A stretch of 8,056 bases of DNA from Chitinispirillales bacterium (GTDB taxonomy: Bacteria > Fibrobacterota > Chitinivibrionia > Chitinivibrionales > Chitinispirillaceae), in the NCBI GenBank assembly GCA_031254445.1, contig JAIRUL010000233.1, positions 1 through 8,056 of the forward strand. Reading direction: 5' to 3'. The notes below the pieces were generated by a model. That model made no database searches. It was not told where the DNA came from and was given only the letters and a program-made list of their open reading frames with translations. Positions 1 to 6,471 of this stretch are shown here, in pieces. The position numbers and the translations under genes were made by a program. Each line of letters starts with the position of its first letter. Position 1 is the first letter of the stretch.

Positions 1-18
1 GATGTTGACTTTGACTTT

Positions 19-40
19 GTGTGGCGGCTCTGCGCCACAC
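19..40. repeat. perfect 8-bp inverted repeat upstream of tssK
   Basis: GTGTGGCG (19-26) pairs perfectly with CGCCACAC (33-40) across a 6-base loop, and T18-G41 could add a wobble pair. It lies 14 bases downstream of the doubled TTGACTT at 5-16 and directly precedes a second hairpin at 46-60. No T tract follows, so it does not look like an ordinary intrinsic terminator. It may be the 3' end of an upstream transcript or one unit of the hairpin family seen again at 2274-2409. Confidence 0.6.
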
Positions 41-45
41 GTTAT

Positions 46-60
46 GAAGCCGTAGGCTTC
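46..60. repeat. 6-bp hairpin with GTA tri-loop
   Basis: GAAGCC (46-51) and GGCTTC (55-60) are perfectly complementary around the three-base loop GTA. The loop is closed by C-G, so the turn has the form C-GNA-G, a motif known to make unusually stable DNA mini-hairpins. The arm is followed by CGTCT, and the same five bases follow the tri-loop hairpin at 2393-2409. Function is unknown; I read it as a member of a dispersed intergenic hairpin family. Confidence 0.6.
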
Positions 61-68
61 GTCTGAAG

Positions 69-99
69 AAGATTTTAAAAAGAATTCGACTTTAAACAT
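69..99 (+). repeat. AT-rich leader repeat, copy 1 (before tssK)
   Basis: AAGATTTTAA (69-78) is followed, after 10 other bases, by ACTTTAAACAT (89-99). Both blocks recur at 2462-2481 in front of tssM, where they overlap by one base instead of being separated. The copy ends 22 bases before the tssK ATG. It could be a shared promoter or leader element, or the AT-rich tail of a dispersed repeat whose head is the hairpin at 46-60. Confidence 0.45.
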
Positions 100-121
100 T
101 AACACACGGAGTTACACCCCT

Positions 122-1486
122 ATGCTCACCCACGGCAAAGTTCTTTGGAAAGAGGGGATGTTTTTACAGCCCCAGCACTTCCAGGCGTCCGAGCGCCTGC
201 AAACCGCCCACGTCAACGCCCGTGTCGGGTCGCTGATTTACAGCGGGTTTCAGTACGGTTTCACCGAGCTTGAGATTGACCGCGACGCCCTGCTCGGCGG
301 GAATTTCACAATCAGCCGCGCGTCGGGCGTTTTTCCCGACGGTAGTTGCTTTGGAATCAACTCGTCATCCGGCGCGCTCGATTTGTTAACGTCCGGCAAG
401 ACGCTCTCGCGCTCGTTCGCTACCTACTGCCGCCCCGAGCAGTTGTCGCTTGACGTCTACTTGGCGCTTCCGATAAGCGCTGTCGCGGCGCATCCCGCCG
501 AGCACCGCTACATCGAGCGCACCGTCTCCATCCCCGACGAATTTGCGTGCGATAACGGCAAGGAGATAGAGGTCGGCGAGCCGCGCTACTTAATCCGCTT
601 CGAGGGCGAGTCGCTTGACGGATGCGTATGGCTGCGCGTCGCCCGCCTCTCTCGCACCGGTAGCGGCTACATGGAGCTTGGGCGCGAGTATTCGCCGCCG
701 GTGCTTTTTACGCGGGTCTCCGACGTTTTGCGCGGAGCGATAAGCGGGTTGCTCGAGCTTTTATGGGCGCGCATCGGCTCGCTCGCGCGGTGCCGCAGGC
801 AAAGCGAGTGGGGGCAGGCGTTATTCTCGCAGTCGGAGGAGAACGCGTTTAGGATGCTGAATATGTTGTGCGCGCACACGCCGCTATTAAGCCGCCTCTC
901 GGAGATGCCGAAGATTCACCCGTTCGACTACTATACGCATTTGACAATGCTCTGCGGCAGCCTGCTGAGTTTTTCCCCGGCGCTGTCGCTTGACAGAGTC
1001 CCGCCGTTCGACCACGACGATCCCGCCGCAACGTTCACCGCGCTCGCCGAGCGTATACGCGAGTCGCTCAAGGTGGAGTTTTGGACGAACTGCCTCTCGC
1101 TTCCGCTTGAGCAGGTAAACCTTGCGACGTGGCACTGCCGCTTCCCCGAGGAGCGTTTTGCTACGCGCGTAAATCTCTTCATAGGCGTGAGCGCGAAAGT
1201 GGAGCAGAAGAAGATGCTCGTGGACGTGCTGCAGCGCGTGAAAGTCGGCTCGCGCGACAAGCTGGATTTGTTGATATCGTCGTCCCTGCAGGGCCTGCCG
1301 CTAATACACGTTAGGAGCATTCCCGAGGGGTTGGCGGCTAAGCCGGAGTACGTATACTTTGCCGTGGACAGGAGCGGGCCGTTATGGGAGGCAGTGGAGG
1401 CGTCGGGGACGCTTGGAATACACTTTTCCGGAGGCAGCTACCCTGATATGAAGATTGAGCTTTTGGCGTTGAAGTATCAGGGGTGA
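122..1486 (+). CDS. tssK: type VI secretion baseplate subunit TssK
   Basis: TssK (ImpJ/VasE family) is a cytoplasmic T6SS baseplate component; as a trimer it joins the baseplate wedge (TssE/F/G) to the TssL-TssM membrane complex. The 454 residues match the usual family length. The N-terminus carries the family signature: lysine-valine-leucine-tryptophan, then EGMFLQPQHFQ at about residues 12-22. The C-terminal domain shows the typical pattern GLPLIHV, then VYFAVD...LWEAV and a final SYPDMKIELLAL, the part that in known TssK contacts the membrane complex. No membrane segment or signal peptide is seen. The ATG at 122 is preceded by GGAG (108-111) at a somewhat long 10-base spacing, and the conserved motif begins within a few residues, so the start is secure. 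tssL follows after 73 bases, in the K-L-M order common in T6SS loci. Confidence 0.96.
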   Translation: MLTHGKVLWKEGMFLQPQHFQASERLQTAHVNARVGSLIYSGFQYGFTELEIDRDALLGGNFTISRASGVFPDGSCFGINSSSGALDLLTSGKTLSRSFATYCRPEQLSLDVYLALPISAVAAHPAEHRYIERTVSIPDEFACDNGKEIEVGEPRYLIRFEGESLDGCVWLRVARLSRTGSGYMELGREYSPPVLFTRVSDVLRGAISGLLELLWARIGSLARCRRQSEWGQALFSQSEENAFRMLNMLCAHTPLLSRLSEMPKIHPFDYYTHLTMLCGSLLSFSPALSLDRVPPFDHDDPAATFTALAERIRESLKVEFWTNCLSLPLEQVNLATWHCRFPEERFATRVNLFIGVSAKVEQKKMLVDVLQRVKVGSRDKLDLLISSSLQGLPLIHVRSIPEGLAAKPEYVYFAVDRSGPLWEAVEASGTLGIHFSGGSYPDMKIELLALKYQG

Positions 1487-1559
1487 TTTGTGGGGGTTGC
1501 CGTCAATGCAATAAAAATTATGCGAATGAACTTAATTACGAAAGGATAATTAGGGTAAA

Positions 1560-2231
1560 TTGACACATAGCGATAATCAATGCCAATACAAATACCCGCG
1601 TTCGGTAAGGCGGCTTTGCGCCGAGATCGTCTACGCGGTCACCGGAATCTCCGCTTTGCCCTCTGCGTCCGACCTTGACCGCCTGCACGGCTCGCTTTGC
1701 GCCAAGTTCGACGCTATCGTCAAGCAGTGCAGGATCAAGCATCTGCATAGCGCCGCCGCGCCGGAGCTTATTTATCCTTTGGCCGCTCTCGTGGACGAGA
1801 CGTTTCTGAGCAATCCGCAGTACCGCTACTATTGGACGGAGCGGCCGCTTCAGCTGCGCTATTTCGGCGAGATTATCGCAGGGACGAAGTTTTTTTCAAA
1901 ATTAGAGGCGCACATAAGCGCGCGCGAGCCGAATATCGACGTGCTGGAAGCCTATTTCATATCGTTAGTTTTGGGGTTGAAAGGCATGTACGAAGGTTCC
2001 GATATGCGCCGCTGCGCAAGGGTAGCGGAGAGCCTAGGCGTCATGCTCCGCGACATCCGCGTAAAAACCGCAGCGTGGAAACGCCCCGTTGCTAGGAGAG
2101 AAAAAGCGCGGAAACGCGGCGTACCGACTATACTGTACTTATGCGGCGCTACGGCAGTGTCGATGGTGATAACCGCAGTTATTTATTTGGTATCATTGAG
2201 GGGCATTACAGAATTTTTGAGCCAAATGTAG
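1560..2231 (+). CDS. tssL: type VI secretion inner-membrane protein TssL (DotU/ImpK family)
   Basis: TssL is a tail-anchored inner-membrane protein with a helical cytoplasmic domain; with TssM it builds the T6SS membrane complex and receives the baseplate through TssK. The 223-residue product shows DotU-family blocks: YPLAALVDETFL (about 72-83), tryptophan 92 followed by PLQLRYFGE (96-104) and a FF.KLE stretch to 115, and LEAYFISLVLGLKGMY (129-144). One hydrophobic helix at about 189-211 is the expected C-terminal anchor, preceded by a basic stretch (about 174-187). No OmpA-like peptidoglycan-binding extension is present, so this is the short form. The start is a TTG: an in-frame TAG at 1551-1553 precludes anything further upstream and the next in-frame ATG is far inside the conserved domain. 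AGGG (1552-1555) lies 4 bases before the TTG and AAAGGA (1541-1546) lies further back. Confidence 0.93.
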   Translation: MTHSDNQCQYKYPRSVRRLCAEIVYAVTGISALPSASDLDRLHGSLCAKFDAIVKQCRIKHLHSAAAPELIYPLAALVDETFLSNPQYRYYWTERPLQLRYFGEIIAGTKFFSKLEAHISAREPNIDVLEAYFISLVLGLKGMYEGSDMRRCARVAESLGVMLRDIRVKTAAWKRPVARREKARKRGVPTILYLCGATAVSMVITAVIYLVSLRGITEFLSQM

Positions 2232-2273
2232 CATCGTAATTTTACCGTACCGTTATAGGGCGCATATAGGATG

Positions 2274-2292
2274 GATAGGCCGTTGGCCTACC
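2274..2292. repeat. 6-bp hairpin with GTT tri-loop
   Basis: TAGGCC (2276-2281) pairs with GGCCTA (2285-2290) around a GTT loop. One outer A/C mismatch is followed by a further G-C pair (2274/2292). It is the first of three tri-loop hairpins in the tssL-tssM spacer. It begins 42 bases after the tssL stop and has no T tract, so terminator function is doubtful. Confidence 0.55.
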
Positions 2293-2299
2293 GCTTTTC

Positions 2300-2316
2300 G
2301 CACCCCGCAGGGGCGC
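2300..2316. repeat. hairpin with GCA tri-loop
   Basis: CCCC (2303-2306) pairs with GGGG (2310-2313) around the loop GCA. Beyond an A/C mismatch, GC (2300-2301) pairs with GC (2315-2316). The outer mismatch is the same as in the hairpin at 2274-2292, and the turn has the stable C-GNA-G form. Stem sequence differs from its neighbours while the architecture is kept. Confidence 0.5.
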
Positions 2317-2320
2317 TTGT

Positions 2321-2368
2321 TTTCAAACAGTGCCCCCCCCCGCCTCTTCTTTTGGGGTGGCATTGAAA
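2321..2368. repeat. longer imperfect stem-loop with a nine-C tract
   Basis: TTTCAA (2321-2326) pairs with TTGAAA (2363-2368). After a 4-base left bulge, TGCC (2331-2334) pairs with GGCA (2359-2362). After a single T bulge, CCCC (2335-2338) pairs with GGGG (2354-2357), leaving a loop of about 15 bases. An uninterrupted run of nine C lies at 2333-2341 and a run of six G at 2369-2374. It could be a structured RNA in the tssL-tssM transcript or part of a composite intergenic repeat. Homopolymer runs of this size are also prone to sequencing error. Confidence 0.4.
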
Positions 2369-2392
2369 GGGGGGCTATTCTATCGGGGCGTT

Positions 2393-2409
2393 ACGGGGCG
2401 GAGCCCCGT
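2393..2409. repeat. perfect 7-bp hairpin with GGA tri-loop
   Basis: ACGGGGC (2393-2399) and GCCCCGT (2403-2409) are perfectly complementary around GGA, a third C-GNA-G turn in the window. The arm runs into CGTCT and then an AT-rich tail, the same order as at 46-99 upstream of tssK. This is the strongest hairpin in the spacer. As a terminator for tssL it would be unconventional because no T run follows directly. Confidence 0.6.
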
Positions 2410-2432
2410 CTCCAAAAGAATTTAAAGCTTTT

Positions 2433-2454
2433 AAAGATTTTGACTTTAATCTTT
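2433..2454. repeat. AT-rich inverted repeat before tssM
   Basis: AAAGATT (2433-2439) is complementary to AATCTTT (2448-2454) with the 8-base centre TTGACTTT. Directly upstream, TTTAAA occurs twice (2421-2426 and 2430-2435) around GCT. The centre contains a TTGACT that resembles a -35 box, with TAAGAT 15 bases further on (2461-2466). So this could be an operator/promoter region for tssM, but the spacing is short and support is weak. Confidence 0.3.
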
Positions 2455-2461
2455 TGATTCT

Positions 2462-2481
2462 AAGATTTTAACTTTAAACAT
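2462..2481 (+). repeat. AT-rich leader repeat, copy 2 (before tssM)
   Basis: AAGATTTTAA (2462-2471) and ACTTTAAACAT (2471-2481) reproduce exactly the two blocks found at 69-78 and 89-99, here joined without the intervening bases. The copy ends 13 bases before the tssM TTG. No copy is seen in the short tssK-tssL gap. The shared placement ahead of two T6SS genes suggests a common leader or a repeat-element tail. Confidence 0.45.
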
Positions 2482-2494
2482 ATGGATATGTCAA

Positions 2495-5400
2495 TTGAAA
2501 AACGAAAAATCACCATATAACGAGGCCGTAGCCAATGCCGTCAACGCCTACGCCCGCGCCGGCAGCCGCAACCGGGGGCTATTAAGCGGCCTCTCCCGCA
2601 GAATCGATGTTAGCAAGAGGCCTTGGCTGCTGGTTGGCGGCGAGCGTGGAAGCGGGAAGTCAACCTTTTTTGCGAGGTCCGGCGCGGCTTATGAGTTCGT
2701 CTATCCGGAAAGCGGCGTGACAAGCGGCGGCGGGGTTCCGCGCTGGTTCTTTGCGGGGAACGCGGTGTACATCGACGCCCCCGGCGTTATTGTTTCTTCG
2801 CCCGATAAGTGGAGAACGCTGTGCGGCATCGTCCCCAAGCATAAATTCCTACAGCGCCGCGCTATTGACGGGCTGCTTTTATTCGTTGACATATACGAAT
2901 TGATAGCGATGGACAGGGAGCGCCTTAATAGGCTCGCCGCCGATTTGCGTAGTCAGGCGGACGCTGTAGCGATTGCTACCGGATATGAAGCGCCGGTTTA
3001 CTTTGTATTTAGCAAGGCCGATAGGATTGACGGCTTTTGCGAGTTTTTTTCTGATAGCGAGATTGCCGGATGCATCCCCTATCTCGGCGTCACCATAGGC
3101 GACTCCGATTTTGGGCGTCCGCCTTGCGAGGTTTTTGGGCGGCATTATAGGGGGCTGTACGACGAGCTTGCGGATTTATGCATGATGAGGGTGGTCAGCG
3201 CGGACAATGCTAAGGATTATGGCAGAAATAGGCTGCTGTACCGTTTTTTATCCCAATTCCTGCTTGCGGAGATCCCAATAACAGCTTTTTTTACGGAGTT
3301 TTTTAGGCAGCGCGGGCGGCGCGGGAGGGACGGGGCGCGGTTTTGCGGTTTTTACTTTACGTCAAGTAAACAGGCTGGCGATGATTTTGGTTTTACGGGT
3401 GGCGCCGCGCTCTCCGGAAGGTTGATTAGCGATGCTATCCCAAACGCTAAGGTAAAGATAAGAGAGGCAGGGGCGTGGGCGCTACCATGCTATATAAAGA
3501 AAGCGGTTGTGTATTCGCTCGTAGCGCTTGTTTGGGCGGCGGCGCTCCTCCTATTTGCCGGCGGCGGTGTGCGCGACGCGATGCATTTACGGGCGCTTCA
3601 ATCAGATCTCGCTTCGATATTTGCCGGCGAGCCGACCGTCGGGAATCAATTCGCCGCGCTCGAAAGGCTGCGCGCGTCCTACGGCTATCTCCACGGAAGC
3701 GTTAAGGCGCCGGGCAGGCTGATCTTCAGGACGGAAAGCGCGCGAGCGAAGGTGCGCGGCGCGTACATCGCCGCGTCGGAGCGGATAATAGTGGAGCCTG
3801 CCGCGCGCTTTCTCGAATCATCTATCGCCCGGCGGATAGCCGGCCGCTCGGGTGAATTGTTAGGCGACGAGCACCGGGCGCTTTACCGCGACTTGGAGAT
3901 GTATCTGTTATTGGCGGGAGGCAATCAGGTAAAAGGCGTCAACGCGGATTCTATCGCTTATAGGCTTGGATTATCGTTGAAAAAAACGTTCCGCGTTGAT
4001 GAAGAAATCCTTATGGCAAATATCAGCGCCGTAGCAAAGCTGTCCGCCGAAGGCCGTTACAAGGCCATAGCCGATCCAAAAACCGTCCAATCCGCGCGTG
4101 AAAGGCTCGCCGCCGCCCCGCGCGCCACAGCCGTGTACGCCGGCGCGGTAGATAAGCTCCTCTCGCAGCGCCGTCCGCTAAGCATATCCCAATATATAGG
4201 CGGAAGCGAGCTGTTGAGGTACGGCCGCGACATAGGCGACGTCTACACGCGCGCCGGATGGGAGCAGGCCGCTTATCCCGAGCTCATAAAGGCGTCTAAG
4301 GCTCCGTTCAAGGCGGATTGGGTTATGGGGCCTGTTACGTCAGCTGTCAACGAAGAAAAGTTGCTAAACGAGTTAGTCTCTTTATACACGGACGACCTAT
4401 GCCGCCGCTGGTTAGATTTCATTAGGAACGTCCATGTAAACATCAACCCCGGTTTGCCAGCTCTATCGCGCGATCTCGATATGCTTGCGTCGCGCGACTC
4501 AGAGGTCAAGAGGATGCTGGCAACCGTCTGTTCGCTCGCTACGGAACCCGCTGGCGGCTTAATCGCAGCGCAAGGCGCGCCGGTTTCGGTGTCGTCTATT
4601 AAGGGTCAGATTAGCAAGCTGCGCGGCAGCGCCGCGAGTTTTACGCACAGCGTTAAGGATCCGTTCGCGGAGGCGCACAAATTCTTCGAACCGCTACGGT
4701 CGTTTCTGACTGCCGGCGCGTTCGATGATTACCAGAAGAGCATAGGCGCCCTCGCCGACAAAATCAGGTTGTGCGGCGAGCGGGGCGGCTACGCTTCCGT
4801 TTTCGCGTCGCGCGGCGAAGATCCGCTCAAAGATTGCCGCAGGAAGCTTGACCGCGCGTGGGCGGGCATGCCCGCCGCCGTCTCCGCGCCGTTGAAGCGC
4901 GTCTTCGAGCCGCCGTTAGACATTGCGGCAAGCGCGCTCGCGAAAGCCGTGGCCGAAGAGATAGAGGAGAGCTGGAGCGCGGAGGTCGTCAACCACTACA
5001 ACAGTAAGCTATCCGGCCGTTACCCGTTAGACAAAAGCGGAAACGACTTGGCGTGGAGCGACTTCGAGGAGTTCTTCAAGCCGCAGGGCGGCGTACTGTG
5101 GAAGTACCGCGATAAGCATTTGGCCGGCCTAACGGAAAGGACATCGCGCGGCTGGGAGGGCGCGGGACGCTCGGCATCGCTGCCGCTGTCGATGGACGAG
5201 GGCATACTGCGCTGCTACAACGGGGCAGAGAGGGTAGCGGATAACTTTTTTAAAAAAGACGGAAAAGCAAAACGCTACGAGCTGGTATTCTACCCATTTA
5301 AATCAAGCAGCGGCGACGTGCAATTCTTCATGGGCGAAAAGCAATTAGCGTTCCAAGGCAGCCTGCCGGAGACAGTAACCAGAACGCAAGGAAACCCGGG

Positions 5401-5665
5401 CGAAGAGGCAATAGTTCTGCGCCTAACGACGGCGGACAAGGCGCAGGAAGAGATGAGGTTCACGGGGGAGTGGGGGCTAGTAAGATTTTTTGAGGCGGGC
5501 AAAGTTGACAGAATGGGGAACGATAGGTATAGGGTAGGTTGGCGAATAAACGTGAGAAACATCTACACGGCCAATATAACCACAGTGGTACAGAGCAACA
5601 CTGAGGCGTTGTTTGAACAAGGGGTTATGAAAGAGTTTGCGGTGCCAAAGAAAGTTTTTAAGTGA
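2495..5665 (+). CDS. tssM: type VI secretion inner-membrane NTPase-like protein TssM (IcmF/VasK family)
   Basis: TssM is the large core protein of the T6SS membrane complex; its cytoplasmic domain binds TssL and its periplasmic part reaches the outer-membrane lipoprotein TssJ. The 1056-residue product has a P-loop GERGSGKS (49-56), a DAPG motif (94-97) in place of the more usual DTAG, and a G4-like SKAD (173-176), followed by the IcmF marker GFYFTS (285-290). One membrane helix lies at about 337-356. The long remainder, expected in the periplasm, ends with family features RYP (842-844) and FEEFFKPQGG (857-866). The usual N-terminal membrane hairpin is missing: the P-loop lies only about 50 residues from the start. 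An in-frame TAA at 2447-2449 bounds the ORF and no hydrophobic codons lie between it and the TTG. GGA (2484-2486) sits 8 bases before the TTG. Two ATGs at 2482 and 2488 are out of frame. Confidence 0.94.
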   Translation: MKNEKSPYNEAVANAVNAYARAGSRNRGLLSGLSRRIDVSKRPWLLVGGERGSGKSTFFARSGAAYEFVYPESGVTSGGGVPRWFFAGNAVYIDAPGVIVSSPDKWRTLCGIVPKHKFLQRRAIDGLLLFVDIYELIAMDRERLNRLAADLRSQADAVAIATGYEAPVYFVFSKADRIDGFCEFFSDSEIAGCIPYLGVTIGDSDFGRPPCEVFGRHYRGLYDELADLCMMRVVSADNAKDYGRNRLLYRFLSQFLLAEIPITAFFTEFFRQRGRRGRDGARFCGFYFTSSKQAGDDFGFTGGAALSGRLISDAIPNAKVKIREAGAWALPCYIKKAVVYSLVALVWAAALLLFAGGGVRDAMHLRALQSDLASIFAGEPTVGNQFAALERLRASYGYLHGSVKAPGRLIFRTESARAKVRGAYIAASERIIVEPAARFLESSIARRIAGRSGELLGDEHRALYRDLEMYLLLAGGNQVKGVNADSIAYRLGLSLKKTFRVDEEILMANISAVAKLSAEGRYKAIADPKTVQSARERLAAAPRATAVYAGAVDKLLSQRRPLSISQYIGGSELLRYGRDIGDVYTRAGWEQAAYPELIKASKAPFKADWVMGPVTSAVNEEKLLNELVSLYTDDLCRRWLDFIRNVHVNINPGLPALSRDLDMLASRDSEVKRMLATVCSLATEPAGGLIAAQGAPVSVSSIKGQISKLRGSAASFTHSVKDPFAEAHKFFEPLRSFLTAGAFDDYQKSIGALADKIRLCGERGGYASVFASRGEDPLKDCRRKLDRAWAGMPAAVSAPLKRVFEPPLDIAASALAKAVAEEIEESWSAEVVNHYNSKLSGRYPLDKSGNDLAWSDFEEFFKPQGGVLWKYRDKHLAGLTERTSRGWEGAGRSASLPLSMDEGILRCYNGAERVADNFFKKDGKAKRYELVFYPFKSSSGDVQFFMGEKQLAFQGSLPETVTRTQGNPGEEAIVLRLTTADKAQEEMRFTGEWGLVRFFEAGKVDRMGNDRYRVGWRINVRNIYTANITTVVQSNTEALFEQGVMKEFAVPKKVFK

Positions 5666-5666
5666 T

Positions 5667-5709
5667 TGGGAGCTGAATCTCGCGCGCCTCACTCCCCGCC
5701 GAGCTCCCA
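5667..5709. terminator. possible bidirectional terminator between convergent genes
   Basis: TGGGAGCT (5667-5674) is complementary to AGCTCCCA (5702-5709) over 8 bp with a 27-base loop. It lies just after the tssM stop, and its right arm forms part of the last codons of the convergent - strand gene. Position fits a shared termination structure, but the loop is long and there is no T tract on either side. Confidence 0.25.
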
Positions 5710-6369
5710 CTTCAAGTCAATCGGCGTCTCCCGCTTGAAGTCTACGGTGGGCCTCTTAGCGGGCGTCTCCCACATGAAAGCTATCGGCACCTCTTTTAGC
5801 GTCGGGATATTTCGGAAAGCTTTTTCCATTGACGTTTGCGCCATCGAGATTGCGGTTTTGTCTTTTATGGTGCTGGACTCGACGTTTCGTTTGTAATTGC
5901 TTCTCAGGTCGGGGATGGTTTTGATGTTGTATTTTCTGAAGATTCCGCTCAGGTCGTGTATCGCGGTGAATTCGAATTCGTGGGCGATGATCTCGATGGG
6001 GGGGAACGTGATAAACAGGGTATCGGCGCGCGTTGTGTCAACAGCGATATTTTTGCAGTCGATGCCGAGGAAGACGGTTCCGCTGGCTTTGATTATCGCG
6101 TGCCTCTCGGTTCCGGGGATCGACATTCCGTATATGTTCTTCAGCTTTTCCTCGCTTAACTCGAAGACGTCGTTGTATTTGCACTGCGAGGAGATCATTT
6201 GCGCGGTCTCTAGGTACTGCCGCGCTATCGCGTGGATGCTGACGGAGTCGCCGAGCTTGGAGTCGAACAGGCCGCCCTTGGTCGGGGAGAAAAAGATTAT
6301 GGCGGCGGCGACGGCGATTGCGATGGCTAGAGCCGCGTATAGGTAGAGTTTTATCGTTTTTATTATCAT
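5689..6369 (-). CDS. membrane-anchored DUF4230-like protein
   Basis: The product (226 residues) has one N-terminal hydrophobic helix at about 8-28, uncleaved in appearance, followed by a soluble domain that should face the periplasm. The domain resembles the DUF4230 family. It has an ALxT-like region QYLETAQMI (51-59), a GIDCKNIAVD strand (102-111) followed by LFITFPPIEII (118-128), the acidic DLSGIF turn (139-144), and a long helical stretch to about 187. The biochemical role of the family is unknown to me. Two ATGs are possible. AGAAAGG abuts the first one (6378) with no spacing but lies 9 bases before the second (6369), so I take 6369. It converges on tssM with a 23-base gap. Nothing in the sequence shows that it belongs to the secretion system. 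Confidence 0.75.
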   Translation of the reverse strand: MIIKTIKLYLYAALAIAIAVAAAIIFFSPTKGGLFDSKLGDSVSIHAIARQYLETAQMISSQCKYNDVFELSEEKLKNIYGMSIPGTERHAIIKASGTVFLGIDCKNIAVDTTRADTLFITFPPIEIIAHEFEFTAIHDLSGIFRKYNIKTIPDLRSNYKRNVESSTIKDKTAISMAQTSMEKAFRNIPTLKEVPIAFMWETPAKRPTVDFKRETPIDLKWELGGE

Positions 6370-6392
6370 CGGGGCCATCCTTTCTGCGTCTG

Positions 6393-6421
6393 TTTTTAGT
6401 GAAAGAACCGATAAAAATCAA
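6393..6421 (-). promoter_or_regulatory. candidate promoter of the DUF4230-like gene
   Basis: Read on the - strand, TTGATT (6421-6416) and TAAAAA (6398-6393) are separated by exactly 17 bases. Each matches four of six bases of the sigma-70 consensus. Initiation would fall near 6386 and leave a short leader containing the AGAAAGG ribosome-binding site. The region is AT-rich, so chance matches are easy. Confidence 0.3.
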
Positions 6422-6436
6422 AATTTTTAAAAGTAT

Positions 6437-6471
6437 GCCGCTACGCGCCGCCGCTCCTACATAGAAGCGGC
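6437..6471 (-). terminator. possible terminator at the end of the toxin/antitoxin-like cassette
   Basis: On the - strand AGCGGC occurs at both 6455-6450 and 6442-6437 and can pair with GCCGCT at 6471-6466. The inner version encloses the TAG stop of the 6457-6687 gene and can extend by CTA/TAG. The outer version is followed by ATACTTTT, a weak U-rich tail. Placement is right for ending the cassette transcript before the next gene, but the structure is ambiguous. Confidence 0.3.

Noticed and set aside
5..20. TTGACTT repeated twice at the window start as a -35 box for tssK
   Set aside because: No acceptable -10 hexamer lies 15-19 bases downstream, where the GC-rich hairpin occurs instead.
931..1320. 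129-codon - strand frame inside tssK
   Set aside because: It is a shadow of the strongly supported tssK reading frame, with no recognisable motif.
1487..1559. Separate gene or regulatory RNA between tssK and tssL
   Set aside because: The 73-base gap holds only a plausible ribosome-binding region for tssL; no inverted repeat or coding frame is convincing.
5836..6346. + strand open frames of 107 and 149 codons at 5836-6159 and 5897-6346
   Set aside because: They are antisense to the DUF4230-like gene, which has a sensible membrane anchor, ribosome-binding site and family pattern; the + strand frames show none.
6376..6378. ATG 6378 as start of the DUF4230-like gene
   Set aside because: The ribosome-binding site touches this ATG directly, while ATG 6369 has a normal 9-base spacing.
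6038..6421. 127-codon - strand frame overlapping the start of the DUF4230-like gene
   Set aside because: Arginine-rich alternate-frame translation of the same DNA, with no family pattern.
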